Below are positions 1-8,291 of a stretch of 64,000 bases of DNA, piece after piece. A program made the position numbers and the translations under genes. The stretch lies in the NCBI GenBank assembly GCA_035999365.1, contig DASYGT010000055.1, positions 62,001-126,000 of the forward strand, in the 5' to 3' direction. Below the pieces are notes generated by a model that saw nothing but the letters and a program-made list of their open reading frames with translations, did not search any database and was not told the origin of the DNA. The stretch's first letter is position 1. Every line of letters starts with the position of its first letter. The stretch comes from DASYGT01 sp035999365 (lineage in GTDB: Bacteria; Actinomycetota; Actinomycetes; Mycobacteriales; Jatrophihabitantaceae).

Positions 1-13
1 GCTCGCGCAGTAG

Positions 14-1438
14 CTACAGCGGGATGTTCCCGTGGGCGCCGCGCGCCTCCGGGGCGGCCGCGAGAGCGGCAGTGATCGCCCTTCGGGTCTGCGCCGGCTC
101 GATCAGTTCATCGACGACGCCCAGTTCCATCGCACGCCCGACGCCGCCGGCCAGCCGCTCGTGCTCCTCGGCCAGCGCCGCGTGCAGCACCTCGCGTTCG
201 CCGGGCGCAGCGGCAGCCAGCCGCTTGCGATGCAGGATGCCCACTGCGGCCGACGCGCCCATCACGGCAACCTCGGCCGCGGGCCATGCGAACACCCTGG
301 TGGCGCCGAGGGAACGCGAGTTCATCGCGATGTAGGCCCCGCCGTAAGTCTTGCGCGTCACCAGCGTCACGCGCGGGACGACGGCCTCGCCGAAGGCGTG
401 CAGCAGCTTGGCGCCGCGCCGCACGATGCCGTCCCACTCCTGGCCCACACCGGGGAGGTAGCCGGGAACGTCGACGAGCACGACGAGCGGGATGCCGAAC
501 GCGTCGCACATCCGCACGAACCGTGCCGCCTTCTCCGCCGAGGGGGAATCGAGGCAGCCGCCGAGGCGCAGCGGGTTGTTGGCGATGACGCCGACCGTCC
601 GCCCCGTCAATCGGCCGAGGCCCGTCACGATGTTCGGCGCCCACTTGGCGTGCAGTTCGAGGAACGGACCGTCGTCGAGGATCCCGGTGACGAGCGGGTG
701 CACGTCGTAGGCGCGCTTGGGGTTCTCGGGCAGCAGCGCCCGCAGGTCACGGTCGGGGCCGATGGCGTCGAGGTCGTAGTGGCCCTGCTGCGCCATCAAG
801 GTGGCCGCCTGGCGGGCAATCGCGAGCGCCTCGTCGTCGGTGCCCGTGGTGATGTGCACGACGCCGCTGCGGCGGCCGTGTGTGTCGGCGCCGCCGAGGG
901 ATTCCATGTCGACGTTCTCGCCGGTGACCGAGCGCACGACATCGGGGCCGGTGACGAACACCCGCCCCGTCGTGGACATGATCACCAGGTCGGTGAGCGC
1001 GGGTCCGTAGGCAGCACCGCCCGCTGCAGGCCCGAGAACGACCGAAATCTGCGGTACGCGGCCCGATGCGCGGATCATCGCCTGGAATACGAGACCTACC
1101 GCGTGCAGGGCCTCGACGCCCTCGGCGAGACGTGCGCCGCCGGAATGCCACAGTCCGATGACCGGGACGCGCTCGCGCACCGCCTTGTCGATGGCGTCGA
1201 CGATGTGCCGGCAGCCCTCGGCGCCCATCGCGCCGCCCATCGTGGTCGCGTCGGTGCAGAATGCGACGACCGACGAGCCGTTGATCGTGCCCGTGGCCGC
1301 GAGCAGACCGCTGGTGTCGACCTCGTGCATCAACTGCATCGACGCCTCGTCGAAGAGCCGGCCGAGCCGCAGTTGCGGATCACGCGGGTCGCGCTCGTCG
1401 ATCGTTGGCGCGGGTGGGGCCGTCAGCGTCATGGACAC
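14..1438 (-). CDS. accD6: Acetyl/propionyl-CoA carboxylase carboxyltransferase beta subunit, AccD6-type
   Basis: This is the carboxyltransferase subunit that makes malonyl-CoA for fatty acid synthesis, working with a biotinylated alpha subunit encoded elsewhere. The 474 residues cover both halves of the crotonase-like carboxyltransferase fold. The N-terminal half carries WHSGGARLAEGVEAL and GPAAGGAAYGPALTD, and the C-terminal half carries PGYLPGVGQEWDG and RKTYGGAYIAMNSRSLGA. The C-terminus NIPL matches mycobacterial AccD6 as I remember it. It is the last gene of the FAS-II operon, two bases after the fabF stop. The start is GTG at 1438; an ATG at 1432, with AGGG six bases upstream, is an equally good alternative. 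It lacks the zinc-ribbon N-terminus of E. coli AccD, so it belongs to the acyl-CoA carboxylase family. Confidence 0.93.
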   Translation of the reverse strand: MSMTLTAPPAPTIDERDPRDPQLRLGRLFDEASMQLMHEVDTSGLLAATGTINGSSVVAFCTDATTMGGAMGAEGCRHIVDAIDKAVRERVPVIGLWHSGGARLAEGVEALHAVGLVFQAMIRASGRVPQISVVLGPAAGGAAYGPALTDLVIMSTTGRVFVTGPDVVRSVTGENVDMESLGGADTHGRRSGVVHITTGTDDEALAIARQAATLMAQQGHYDLDAIGPDRDLRALLPENPKRAYDVHPLVTGILDDGPFLELHAKWAPNIVTGLGRLTGRTVGVIANNPLRLGGCLDSPSAEKAARFVRMCDAFGIPLVVLVDVPGYLPGVGQEWDGIVRRGAKLLHAFGEAVVPRVTLVTRKTYGGAYIAMNSRSLGATRVFAWPAAEVAVMGASAAVGILHRKRLAAAAPGEREVLHAALAEEHERLAGGVGRAMELGVVDELIEPAQTRRAITAALAAAPEARGAHGNIPL

Positions 1439-1440
1439 CC

Positions 1441-2682
1441 TCAGACCTTCACGAACAGCAGCGAGGTGTTGTGGCCGCCGAAGCCGAACGAGTCATTGAG
1501 CGCCACGGGCACGGGCATGTGGCGGGCCTCCCGGGGGATGTCGACCCGCACCTCGTCGTCCGGGTCGTCGAGGTTGATCGTCGGCGGGACGACGTCGTGG
1601 TGGACGGCCAGGACGGTGGCGATCGACTCGATGGCACCGGCGGCGCCGAGCAGGTGACCGGTCATGGACTTCGTGGCGCTGACCACGGTCTGCTCGCCGA
1701 GCAGGTCGGCGATCCACGCCGCCTCCGCACCGTCACCGGTGGGTGTGGACGTCGCGTGGGCATTGACGTGCACCACCTCGGCAGCTGTGACACCCGCACG
1801 GCGGATAGCAATCTCGGCGGCCCGCCGCTGCCCGCTGCCGGCCGGGTCAGGAGCGACGATGTCGTAGGAGTCGGACGTGATGCCGGCACCGGCAAGCCGT
1901 GCATACGGGCGGCGGCCGCGGGCCTCGGCGGAGGAGGCGCGTTCGAGCACGAGCACGCCGGCACCCTCACCGAGCACGAAGCCGTCGCGATTCTTGTCGA
2001 AGGGCCGCGACGCCCGCTGCGGTTCGTCGTTGCGCGTCGACATCGCGCGCATCTGAGCGAAGCCCGCGATGTTGAGCGGGTGGATGCAGGCCTCGGTGCC
2101 GCCGACGAGGACGATGTCAGCGCGGTCGAGCTCGATGAGATCGAGCCCGTGCGCGATGGCCTCGGCACCGGACGCGCAGGCGCTGACGGTGGTGTGCACG
2201 CCGGCGCGGGCACCGACCTCGAGCCCGACGTAGGCGGCCGGGCCGTTCGGCATGTTCATCGGGATCATCAGCGGCGAGACCCGGGACGGCCCCTTGTCGA
2301 GGTAGATGTCGTACTGCCCGAGCAGGCTCGTGACACCCCCGATGCCGGTGCCGATCACCACCGCCACCCGCGCGGGGTCGAGGCCGCACTCGTCGGAGCG
2401 GCCGGTGAACCCCGCGTCGGCCCAGGCCTGACGGGCTGCGACGATCGCGGCCTGCTCGCTTCGATCGAGGCGGCGGGCCTGTACCCGCGACAACTCCGCC
2501 GCGGGATCGACCGTCATGGGCGCAGCGATCCGCACCGGGAGGTCCTTCGCCCAATCCTGGTCGAGGGCGATGACGCCGGAGCGGCCGCTGAGCAACCCGT
2601 CCCAGAACGTCGCGACGTCACCGCCCAGAGGCGTGGTGGCCCCCAGGCCCGTGACGACCACATCGTTCGGTGTCGATGACAT
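1441..2682 (-). CDS. fabF: Beta-ketoacyl-ACP synthase II (KAS II, FabF/KasA type)
   Basis: This enzyme condenses malonyl-ACP with growing acyl-ACP in FAS-II. It has 413 residues, the usual length. The active-site cysteine is Cys169 in TTVSACASGAEA, with His309 in VNAHATSTPTGD and Lys338/His343 in ATKSMTGHLLGAAG. The ATG at 2682 has AAGGAAG a few bases upstream. The open frame continues upstream through acpP in another frame, but that part is Arg-rich shadow sequence and is excluded. It is the only KAS II in the operon, whereas mycobacteria have a KasA/KasB pair. Confidence 0.96.
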   Translation of the reverse strand: MSSTPNDVVVTGLGATTPLGGDVATFWDGLLSGRSGVIALDQDWAKDLPVRIAAPMTVDPAAELSRVQARRLDRSEQAAIVAARQAWADAGFTGRSDECGLDPARVAVVIGTGIGGVTSLLGQYDIYLDKGPSRVSPLMIPMNMPNGPAAYVGLEVGARAGVHTTVSACASGAEAIAHGLDLIELDRADIVLVGGTEACIHPLNIAGFAQMRAMSTRNDEPQRASRPFDKNRDGFVLGEGAGVLVLERASSAEARGRRPYARLAGAGITSDSYDIVAPDPAGSGQRRAAEIAIRRAGVTAAEVVHVNAHATSTPTGDGAEAAWIADLLGEQTVVSATKSMTGHLLGAAGAIESIATVLAVHHDVVPPTINLDDPDDEVRVDIPREARHMPVPVALNDSFGFGGHNTSLLFVKV

Positions 2683-2708
2683 GTGCTTCCTTCGATATGT
2701 CGGAACGG

Positions 2709-2954
2709 TCAGGCGGCGTTGGCTTGGATGTAGGAGACCGCGTCGCCCACCGTCTTGAGCTTGGGCAGTTCGTCGTCGGGGATCTTCACGCCGAACTTCT
2801 CCTCGGCCGCCATTGCGACCTCGACCATCGACAACGAATCGACGTCGAGGTCGTCGGTGAAGCTCTTGTCGTCGGTGACGTCGTCGACCTTGACGTCGGC
2901 AACCTCTTCGAGAATCGAGGCGAGTCCTGAGCGGATCTCGTCGGCACTGGCCAC
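2709..2954 (-). CDS. acpP: Acyl carrier protein
   Basis: This is an 81-residue acidic four-helix carrier protein. The phosphopantetheine attachment serine is Ser40 in the DLDVDSLSMVEV motif. It shuttles acyl intermediates between FabD, FabH and FabF, whose genes flank it. The GTG start at 2954 follows AAAGGAA at good spacing; no ATG gives a domain of the right size. The frame stays open upstream but has no ACP-like character there. It has no C-terminal extension of the kind seen in mycobacterial AcpM, which suggests ordinary rather than mycolic-acid chain lengths. Confidence 0.96.
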   Translation of the reverse strand: MASADEIRSGLASILEEVADVKVDDVTDDKSFTDDLDVDSLSMVEVAMAAEEKFGVKIPDDELPKLKTVGDAVSYIQANAA

Positions 2955-3010
2955 TGTGCTGTTCCTTTCGGTTGGACGCACCACCCACGTCGGGTGGCAC
3001 GGTGAAGCGA

Positions 3011-3985
3011 TCAGGGAGCGATGACGACCTGCGCCGCGTAGGCGAGACCGGATCCGAAGCCGAGGATGAGGACGGGCGCGCCGGACGGGATCTCCCCGCG
3101 CTCGACCATCCGTGACAGTGCGAGCGGAATCGAGGCCGCCGACGTGTTGCCCGACGTCACGATGTCGCGGGCGACCACGACGTTCGGCGCATTGAGGCGC
3201 CGGGCGATTGCCTCGATGATGCGCAGGTTGGCCTGGTGCGGGACGAACGCCGCCAACGCGGCGGGCTCGATCGCTGCCCGCTCGCAGGCTGCGAGTGCGA
3301 CTCCTGCCATCTGGGAGGTGGCCCAGCGGTAGACGGCCTGTCCCTCCTGACGGAATGTCTTGGTGCGTTGGTCGATGGCTACCGCGTCGTGCTGCTCGCC
3401 GTCGCTGCCCCACACCACCGGTCCGAATCCGGCTTCATCGGCAGGCCCGACCACGGCCGCGCCGGCACCGTCGGCGAGGATGATGCAGGTGCTGCGGTCG
3501 GTCATGTCCAACCAGCCCGAGAATCGTTCGGCGCCGACGACCAGGGCATTGTGGGCCTGCCCGGTCGCGACGGCCGCGCTGGCGACATTGAGTGCATAGA
3601 CGAACCCGGAGCAGCCGGAGTTGACGTCGAAGGCGCCCGGCGCGCCGATGCCGAGCCGGGCTGCGAGCTGCGGTGCGGCAGCGGGTACCGGCGTCGGCAT
3701 GGTGCACGACGCGACGATGACGAGGTCGATGTCCGTGGTGCCTATACCGCTGGCCGCGATCGCCTTGCTGGCGGCAGCCTCGGCCATGTCGACGACGGTC
3801 TCGTCCGGATCGGCCCATCGGCGCTCGGCAATGCCGACGCGGCTCTTGATCCACTCGTCGTCGGAGTCGACGCCGCGGGCGATCAGGTCAACATTGGTCA
3901 CGACGTTGGCGGGGCGATAGTGCCCCAGACCGAGGATCCGGGTTCCGGATGGGGCGGCGGGCTGCGGCAGGACGGTGCCTGGCAT
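3011..3985 (-). CDS. fabH: Beta-ketoacyl-ACP synthase III
   Basis: This enzyme starts fatty acid synthesis by condensing an acyl-CoA primer with malonyl-ACP. It has 324 residues. The catalytic triad is visible as Cys125 (VNSGCSGFVYAL), His250 (VPHQANLRI) and Asn280 (TSGNTSAAS). The ATG at 3985 shares its A with the fabD TGA stop (TGATG), so the two are translationally coupled. Having fabH inside the operon is the Streptomyces arrangement; in mycobacteria it lies elsewhere. The primer (acetyl-CoA or branched acyl-CoA) cannot be told from the sequence. Confidence 0.95.
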   Translation of the reverse strand: MPGTVLPQPAAPSGTRILGLGHYRPANVVTNVDLIARGVDSDDEWIKSRVGIAERRWADPDETVVDMAEAAASKAIAASGIGTTDIDLVIVASCTMPTPVPAAAPQLAARLGIGAPGAFDVNSGCSGFVYALNVASAAVATGQAHNALVVGAERFSGWLDMTDRSTCIILADGAGAAVVGPADEAGFGPVVWGSDGEQHDAVAIDQRTKTFRQEGQAVYRWATSQMAGVALAACERAAIEPAALAAFVPHQANLRIIEAIARRLNAPNVVVARDIVTSGNTSAASIPLALSRMVERGEIPSGAPVLILGFGSGLAYAAQVVIAP

Positions 3986-5160
3986 CACCGGGGTTCCACC
4001 CCGCTGTGCAGTCGGACGACGGGCAGCCCGGCGGCGACGATGTCGCCGTCCTCCCGCAGCCATTCGACGACGACGCCCGCCTGCGGGGCGACGATCACGT
4101 GCTCGTCGCGGTTGGTGCGGATCGAGCCGAGCCGGGCGCCCCGGGCGACCTCGCCCCCTTCGTCGACCGTGTCGGAGCGGGTGAACACCCCTTTGGCCGG
4201 CGTGACGACGACCCGGAAGTCCGGCGTGTGCTCGCCCTGCCCGTGGCCGGGACGGCTGTCGACCAGTCTGTGCGCCGCCGCCAGGTCGTCTGGCGTCTTG
4301 ACCGCCACCAGCTCGACGCCGGGCAGTTCGCGCTTCGCAATGCCCGTAAGCGTGCCCGCCGGTGCGAGTTCGATCGCCGCCGTCACGCCGAGATCGGCAC
4401 AGGTGCGCAGGCACAGATCCCAGCGCACCGGTTGCGTGACCTGGCGGACGAGTCGTGCGATCAGGTCCGCGCCGGTGGTGATGCCGAGGCCATCGCGGTT
4501 CGACAAGAGGATCGGACGCGGGTCGCTGATGCGCATCGTGGTGGCGAAGGCCTGCAGGGCCAGTTCGGCCGGCTCCATGTAGTGGGTGTGGAACGCCCCG
4601 GCGACAGGCAGGGGCCGCACCCTGGCACCCGCGGGCGGCGCCTCCGCGAACGCCGCGAGGGCGTCGAGCGCTCCTGCGGCGACGATCTGCCCCGCGCCGT
4701 TGCGGTTCGCCGCGGTAAGGCCCGCCGAGGCGATGGCCGCGACAACCTCGTCCGGGTCGCCGCCGAGCACTGCGGACATCCCGGTGGGCGTGCGACTGCA
4801 CGCGGCAGCCATCTCGGCGCCGCGGCGGGCGGCGAAAGCCACTGCGTCCACCGGGCTCATCGCCCCGGCGAGGGCTGCCGCCGTGAGTTCGCCGACGCTG
4901 TGACCGGCGACGACCCGCTCGGCCGTCGTATCGAGGGCCAACCGACCCGCGACCACTGCGCCGAGAGCGACGATGAGCGGCTGCGTGACGGCGGTGTCCT
5001 TGATCTCGTCAGCGGTGGCCGTGGTCCCGAGGCGGGCCAGGTCGAGGCCGGCGGCATCGGAGAACTCGGCGATCTGCTCGGCGACCCCCGGCACGTCGAG
5101 CCATGGCGCGAGCATTCCCGGTGCCTGTGCGCCCTGCCCTGGCGCGAATACCGCGATCAC
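3985..5160 (-). CDS. fabD: Malonyl-CoA:ACP transacylase with a C-terminal biotinyl/lipoyl-like domain
   Basis: This enzyme transfers malonyl from CoA to ACP. Residues 1 to about 300 are the acyltransferase fold, with GQGAQ near the N-terminus, the nucleophile Ser88 in GHSVGE and the catalytic His191 in GAFHTHYME. FabD is usually about 310 residues; this one has 391. The extra tail (about 313-386) reads like a barrel-sandwich hybrid (biotinyl/lipoyl) domain: a DEGGEVARGARLGSI half followed by VIVAPQAGVVVEWL and DGDIVAAGLPVVRL. The hairpin where a modified lysine would sit is RTNRDEH, without lysine, so the tail is probably unmodified. The GTG at 5160 is chosen because FAPGQG follows at once; the longer frame upstream is promoter sequence. 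First gene after fasR. Confidence 0.92.
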   Translation of the reverse strand: MIAVFAPGQGAQAPGMLAPWLDVPGVAEQIAEFSDAAGLDLARLGTTATADEIKDTAVTQPLIVALGAVVAGRLALDTTAERVVAGHSVGELTAAALAGAMSPVDAVAFAARRGAEMAAACSRTPTGMSAVLGGDPDEVVAAIASAGLTAANRNGAGQIVAAGALDALAAFAEAPPAGARVRPLPVAGAFHTHYMEPAELALQAFATTMRISDPRPILLSNRDGLGITTGADLIARLVRQVTQPVRWDLCLRTCADLGVTAAIELAPAGTLTGIAKRELPGVELVAVKTPDDLAAAHRLVDSRPGHGQGEHTPDFRVVVTPAKGVFTRSDTVDEGGEVARGARLGSIRTNRDEHVIVAPQAGVVVEWLREDGDIVAAGLPVVRLHSGVEPR

Positions 5161-5312
5161 CTGTCCACCATCCCGCGCATCGGGCCGTACAGGCGAGCAC
5201 GACGCTGACAGCAAAGACCCGCCACAGTTGTATGGATCCCACAAATGTTAACGGCAGATGTCCGGTTCTGGGTGTCCCAAGTTGTTGATTGGGGCCAATC
5301 CGGCGGTGTGGA
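5161..5312 (-). promoter_or_regulatory. fasR-fabD intergenic region with palindromic sequences
   Basis: These 152 bp separate the end of fasR from fabD on the minus strand. They contain a perfect 6-bp inverted repeat, GATTGG-GG-CCAATC, at 5287-5300. A second imperfect dyad, TTGT-N9-ACAA, lies at 5228-5244. FasR homologues in Streptomyces and mycobacteria are known to bind upstream of the fabD operon, so either dyad could be the operator. The first could equally be a short terminator for fasR, although no T-run follows. The assignment is inference. Confidence 0.4.
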
Positions 5313-6473
5313 TCAGCCCAGTGCGTCCAGCCGGCCCAGGGCCAGAGCGGTACGCAGCGTGAAGGCGCCACGGGGGTCAGTGGGGGATTCACCGCAGATC
5401 TCGGCGACCCTGCGCAGCCGGTACCGGACGGTGTTCGCGTGCACGAACAGCGCCCGTGCAGTCGCCTCCAGGGCCCCGCCCGACTCGAGGAACGCCGTCA
5501 CCGTCTCGATCAGCACCCCGCCGGATTTCATCAGCGGGCGATAGACGGTGTCGACAAGTTCGGTCCGGGCATCCGGCTCGCCGGCCAGCGCCCGTTCGGG
5601 CAAGAGCGCGTCGGCACTCACCGGGCGGGGCGCGGCGGGCCACGCGGGCGCGGCCCGCAGTCCGCTCAGCGCGGCTCGCGTGATCGCGCTCGCCTGTGCC
5701 GCGTCTCGCGCCGGGGGCCCGACCACCACCGGTCCCTCAGCGAACACGTCCAGCAGGCCGCGCGCCGCGTCCACGGGGTCGGCCGCTCCACCGAACACGA
5801 TCACCAAGCGCGGGCCGTGCACACCGGCCATCGCGTCCAGTCCCATGCGCCGCGTGGTCTTGTGCACCTCGGCGAGGGTCTCCGCGGTCGGCACGTCGGG
5901 TGCCGAACCGACGACGGCTCCGATCAGGCCGCTGACCTGCCAGCCGAGGGCGGCCAGCTGACTGGGCAACGGGTCTCCGACGTCGGCGCCCCGGACGAGG
6001 TTGTCGATGATCAGTGCTTCGAGCCGCTCGTCCCAGGATCCGCGCGTCTCGGCCGCCTGCGCGTACACCCGCGCGGCGGCGAAGGCGATCTCGCGGCTGA
6101 ACCGGAGCAGCTCTTCGCGAACGATGTCGGCATCCTGCTCGCCGGCCAGCGTCGGCAGGTTCTCCTCGGCGACGGCGATCGTCTGCCTGACGAGTTCGAC
6201 GGTCTGCTGCAGGTTCACCGAGCGGGCCATCGCCAGTGGCGCCGCCGCGAACACTTCACCGGTGAGCCGCAGCACGTCATCGGGCGAGCGAAGCCATTCG
6301 ACATAGGACTGCAGTCCGGCCTGGGCAACCAGCGTGACCCACGAGCGCTGGTCGGCGGGCAGCTCGCGGAACCACGGGAGCCGCTCGTCCATTCGCGCGA
6401 CGCTCTGGGTGGCCAACCGCCCGGCCGCCTGCTCGATGCGGCGGATCGTGTCATCGCGCAGGCCCGCCCTCAC
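5313..6473 (-). CDS. fasR: PucR-family transcriptional regulator of fatty acid synthesis (FasR-like)
   Basis: This is a 386-residue regulator. The C-terminal 60 residues carry the PucR-type helix-turn-helix, with the hallmark string ALFVHANTVRYRLRRV. The central part resembles the GGDEF-like ligand-sensing region of this family. In Streptomyces and mycobacteria the gene at this position, directly before fabD, is FasR, an activator of the FAS-II operon that responds to long-chain acyl-CoA. Position and family both support that call here. The start is GTG at 6473. The promoter lies in the short divergent gap to the PHP gene at 6540. Confidence 0.85.
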   Translation of the reverse strand: MRAGLRDDTIRRIEQAAGRLATQSVARMDERLPWFRELPADQRSWVTLVAQAGLQSYVEWLRSPDDVLRLTGEVFAAAPLAMARSVNLQQTVELVRQTIAVAEENLPTLAGEQDADIVREELLRFSREIAFAAARVYAQAAETRGSWDERLEALIIDNLVRGADVGDPLPSQLAALGWQVSGLIGAVVGSAPDVPTAETLAEVHKTTRRMGLDAMAGVHGPRLVIVFGGAADPVDAARGLLDVFAEGPVVVGPPARDAAQASAITRAALSGLRAAPAWPAAPRPVSADALLPERALAGEPDARTELVDTVYRPLMKSGGVLIETVTAFLESGGALEATARALFVHANTVRYRLRRVAEICGESPTDPRGAFTLRTALALGRLDALG

Positions 6474-6539
6474 GCGTGCAGCCTCCCACGCCGGCCCATC
6501 GCGGTGAACGGCCTCGACGGTGCCGCCTACGGTGGTGCC

Positions 6540-7604
6540 ATGCCAGCGCGTGACCCGCTCGCCGACCTCCGGCGGATCGCCTTCCTGCTCGAGCGGGCGC
6601 GGGAACCCACCTACCGGGTGCGTGCCTTCCGCACGGCGGCCGCGACGCTTGCCGCGCTTCCCGACGGCGAGCTCGAGCAGCGGGCAGCCGCGGGAACGCT
6701 CACCGAGCTCAGTGGGGTCGGTGACGTGACGTCACGCTGCGTCGCGGAATCGATCGCCGGTGAGGTGCCCGTCTACCTGCGCCGCCTGGAGGCCACCGAG
6801 GACGCCCCGTTGGACGAGGCCACAGCCGCACTGCGGCAGGCGCTGCGCGGTGACTGCCACACGCACTCGGACTGGTCCGACGGCGGGTCGCCGATCGAGG
6901 AGATGGCCGAGGCTGCGCGCGGCATCGGCCACGAGTACATGGTGCTGACCGATCATTCTCCCCGCCTGACGGTGGCCAACGGCCTGTCGGCCGAGCGGTT
7001 GGAGCGTCAGCTGGACGTGGTCGCCGAGCTGAACGGGCGTTTCGCGGCCGAGGCGGCCAGTGGTGAGCGCGCACCGTTCCGCATCCTCACCGGCATCGAG
7101 GTCGACATCCTCGACGACGGTTCGCTGGACCAGAAGCCGTCGCTGCTGAAGCGACTGGACATCGTCGTCGCGAGCGTGCACAGCAAGCTGAAGATGCCCG
7201 CTGCGGAGATGACGCCACGGATGATCGCGGCCGTCTCCAATCCGCACACCGACATCCTCGGGCATTGCACCGGCCGCCTGGTGACGGGCGGCCGCGGCAC
7301 CCGCGCCGAATCCCAGTTCGACGCCGAGCTGGTGTTCGCCGCCTGCGCCAGGTTCGGGGTGGCCGTCGAGATCAACTCGCGCCCGGAGCGGCTGGATCCA
7401 CCGAAGCGGCTGCTGCGCCTGGCGGTCGAGTCCGAGTGCCTGTTCTCGATCGACACCGACGCCCATGCGCCCGGGCAGCTCGACTGGCAGGCGAACGGGT
7501 GCGAGCGGGCCGCCCGCTGCGGAGTGGATGTGGGGCGCGTGGTCAACTCGTGGTCAATGGACGCATTGACGGCCTGGAGCGCCGACCACGAGGTGCGCCC
7601 GTGA
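6540..7604 (+). CDS. PHP-domain phosphoesterase with N-terminal helix-hairpin-helix, PolX-C-terminus-like
   Basis: This 354-residue protein has an N-terminal helical segment (about 1-85) like the 8-kDa/HhH part of X-family DNA polymerases, including LTELSGVGDVTSRCVAESI. A full PHP domain follows, with metal ligands in GDCHTHSDWSDGG, VLTDHSPR, GIEVDIL, VVASVHS, LGHCTGR and SIDTDAHAPGQ. It has no polymerase palm domain. Such proteins are probably metal-dependent phosphoesterases or nucleases; the substrate is unknown. The ATG at 6540 starts the conserved part; the frame is open for over 1 kb upstream only as an antisense shadow of fasR. Its stop overlaps the next gene's GTG (GTGA), so it forms an operon with the pirin gene. 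Confidence 0.85.
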   Translation: MPARDPLADLRRIAFLLERAREPTYRVRAFRTAAATLAALPDGELEQRAAAGTLTELSGVGDVTSRCVAESIAGEVPVYLRRLEATEDAPLDEATAALRQALRGDCHTHSDWSDGGSPIEEMAEAARGIGHEYMVLTDHSPRLTVANGLSAERLERQLDVVAELNGRFAAEAASGERAPFRILTGIEVDILDDGSLDQKPSLLKRLDIVVASVHSKLKMPAAEMTPRMIAAVSNPHTDILGHCTGRLVTGGRGTRAESQFDAELVFAACARFGVAVEINSRPERLDPPKRLLRLAVESECLFSIDTDAHAPGQLDWQANGCERAARCGVDVGRVVNSWSMDALTAWSADHEVRP

Positions 7605-8236
7605 TCCGGCGGCGCAGGCGGGCACCGCAGGTGTCGACGACCGTGCATCGCGCGGCGGACCGGTTTCTGGCGGAGCAGCCGGGCATTCGCTCGCTGCACA
7701 GCTTCTCGGCGGGCGCGCACTACGACCCGGAGAACGTCGGATTCGCAGCGTTGATCGGCGTCGACGAGCACGAACTCGATCCCGGCGCCGGCTTCGACAT
7801 GCACGCGCACCGCGGGGTCGCCATCGTCACGTGGGTGGTGGAGGGGGCCCTGCGTCACGAGGACAGCACCGGCGCCGTCCAGGTGATCGAGCCAGGTGTC
7901 GCGGCTGTGCAGGTGGCCGGCCGAGGGGTTCGGCACATCGAGGCGAACGCGTCGGAAACGCAGCCGCTTCGATTCGTCCAGACGACGCTCCTGTGCGACG
8001 ACGACGAGCCGCAGTACCGGCTGGCGGACGCCCCGGTGCTTGTCGGGTCAGGGCTCTTCGCCGTCCATCGCCGCGGCCCGTTGCTGCTCGAGGCGGCGCG
8101 GATGCACCTGTTCGTCGCGTCGGGTGAGTTCACGGTCGAGCGCACGGTGCTCAGCGCCGGCGACTCCATGCGCGCGATGAAGGAGACACCGCGCTTCGAC
8201 GGCGAAGGCGAACTTCTGGTCGTGCTGCTGCGGTGA
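7601..8236 (+). CDS. Pirin-family bicupin protein
   Basis: This 211-residue cupin has the pirin-like N-terminal motif: IRSLHSFSAGAHYDPENVGF, then FDMHAHRGVAIVTWVVEGALRHEDSTG. The metal-binding histidines of the first cupin are His in MHAHRG and in LRHED. Related proteins such as YhaK/YhhW act on flavonoids or serve as redox sensors; no function can be assigned here. The start is GTG at 7601, overlapping the stop of the PHP gene by four bases. A regulatory or detoxification role is inference only. Confidence 0.85.
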   Translation: MIRRRRRAPQVSTTVHRAADRFLAEQPGIRSLHSFSAGAHYDPENVGFAALIGVDEHELDPGAGFDMHAHRGVAIVTWVVEGALRHEDSTGAVQVIEPGVAAVQVAGRGVRHIEANASETQPLRFVQTTLLCDDDEPQYRLADAPVLVGSGLFAVHRRGPLLLEAARMHLFVASGEFTVERTVLSAGDSMRAMKETPRFDGEGELLVVLLR

Positions 8237-8291
8237 GCGGGGCGCGCGGAGTGCTGTGCACGCCGCGTGTGGCCGTGCATAGAGTCATGGC

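Noticed and set aside
2683..3000. A longer N-terminus for FabF
   Set aside because: The extension runs through acpP in another frame; the ATG at 2682 has a clear ribosome binding site and starts the KAS fold.
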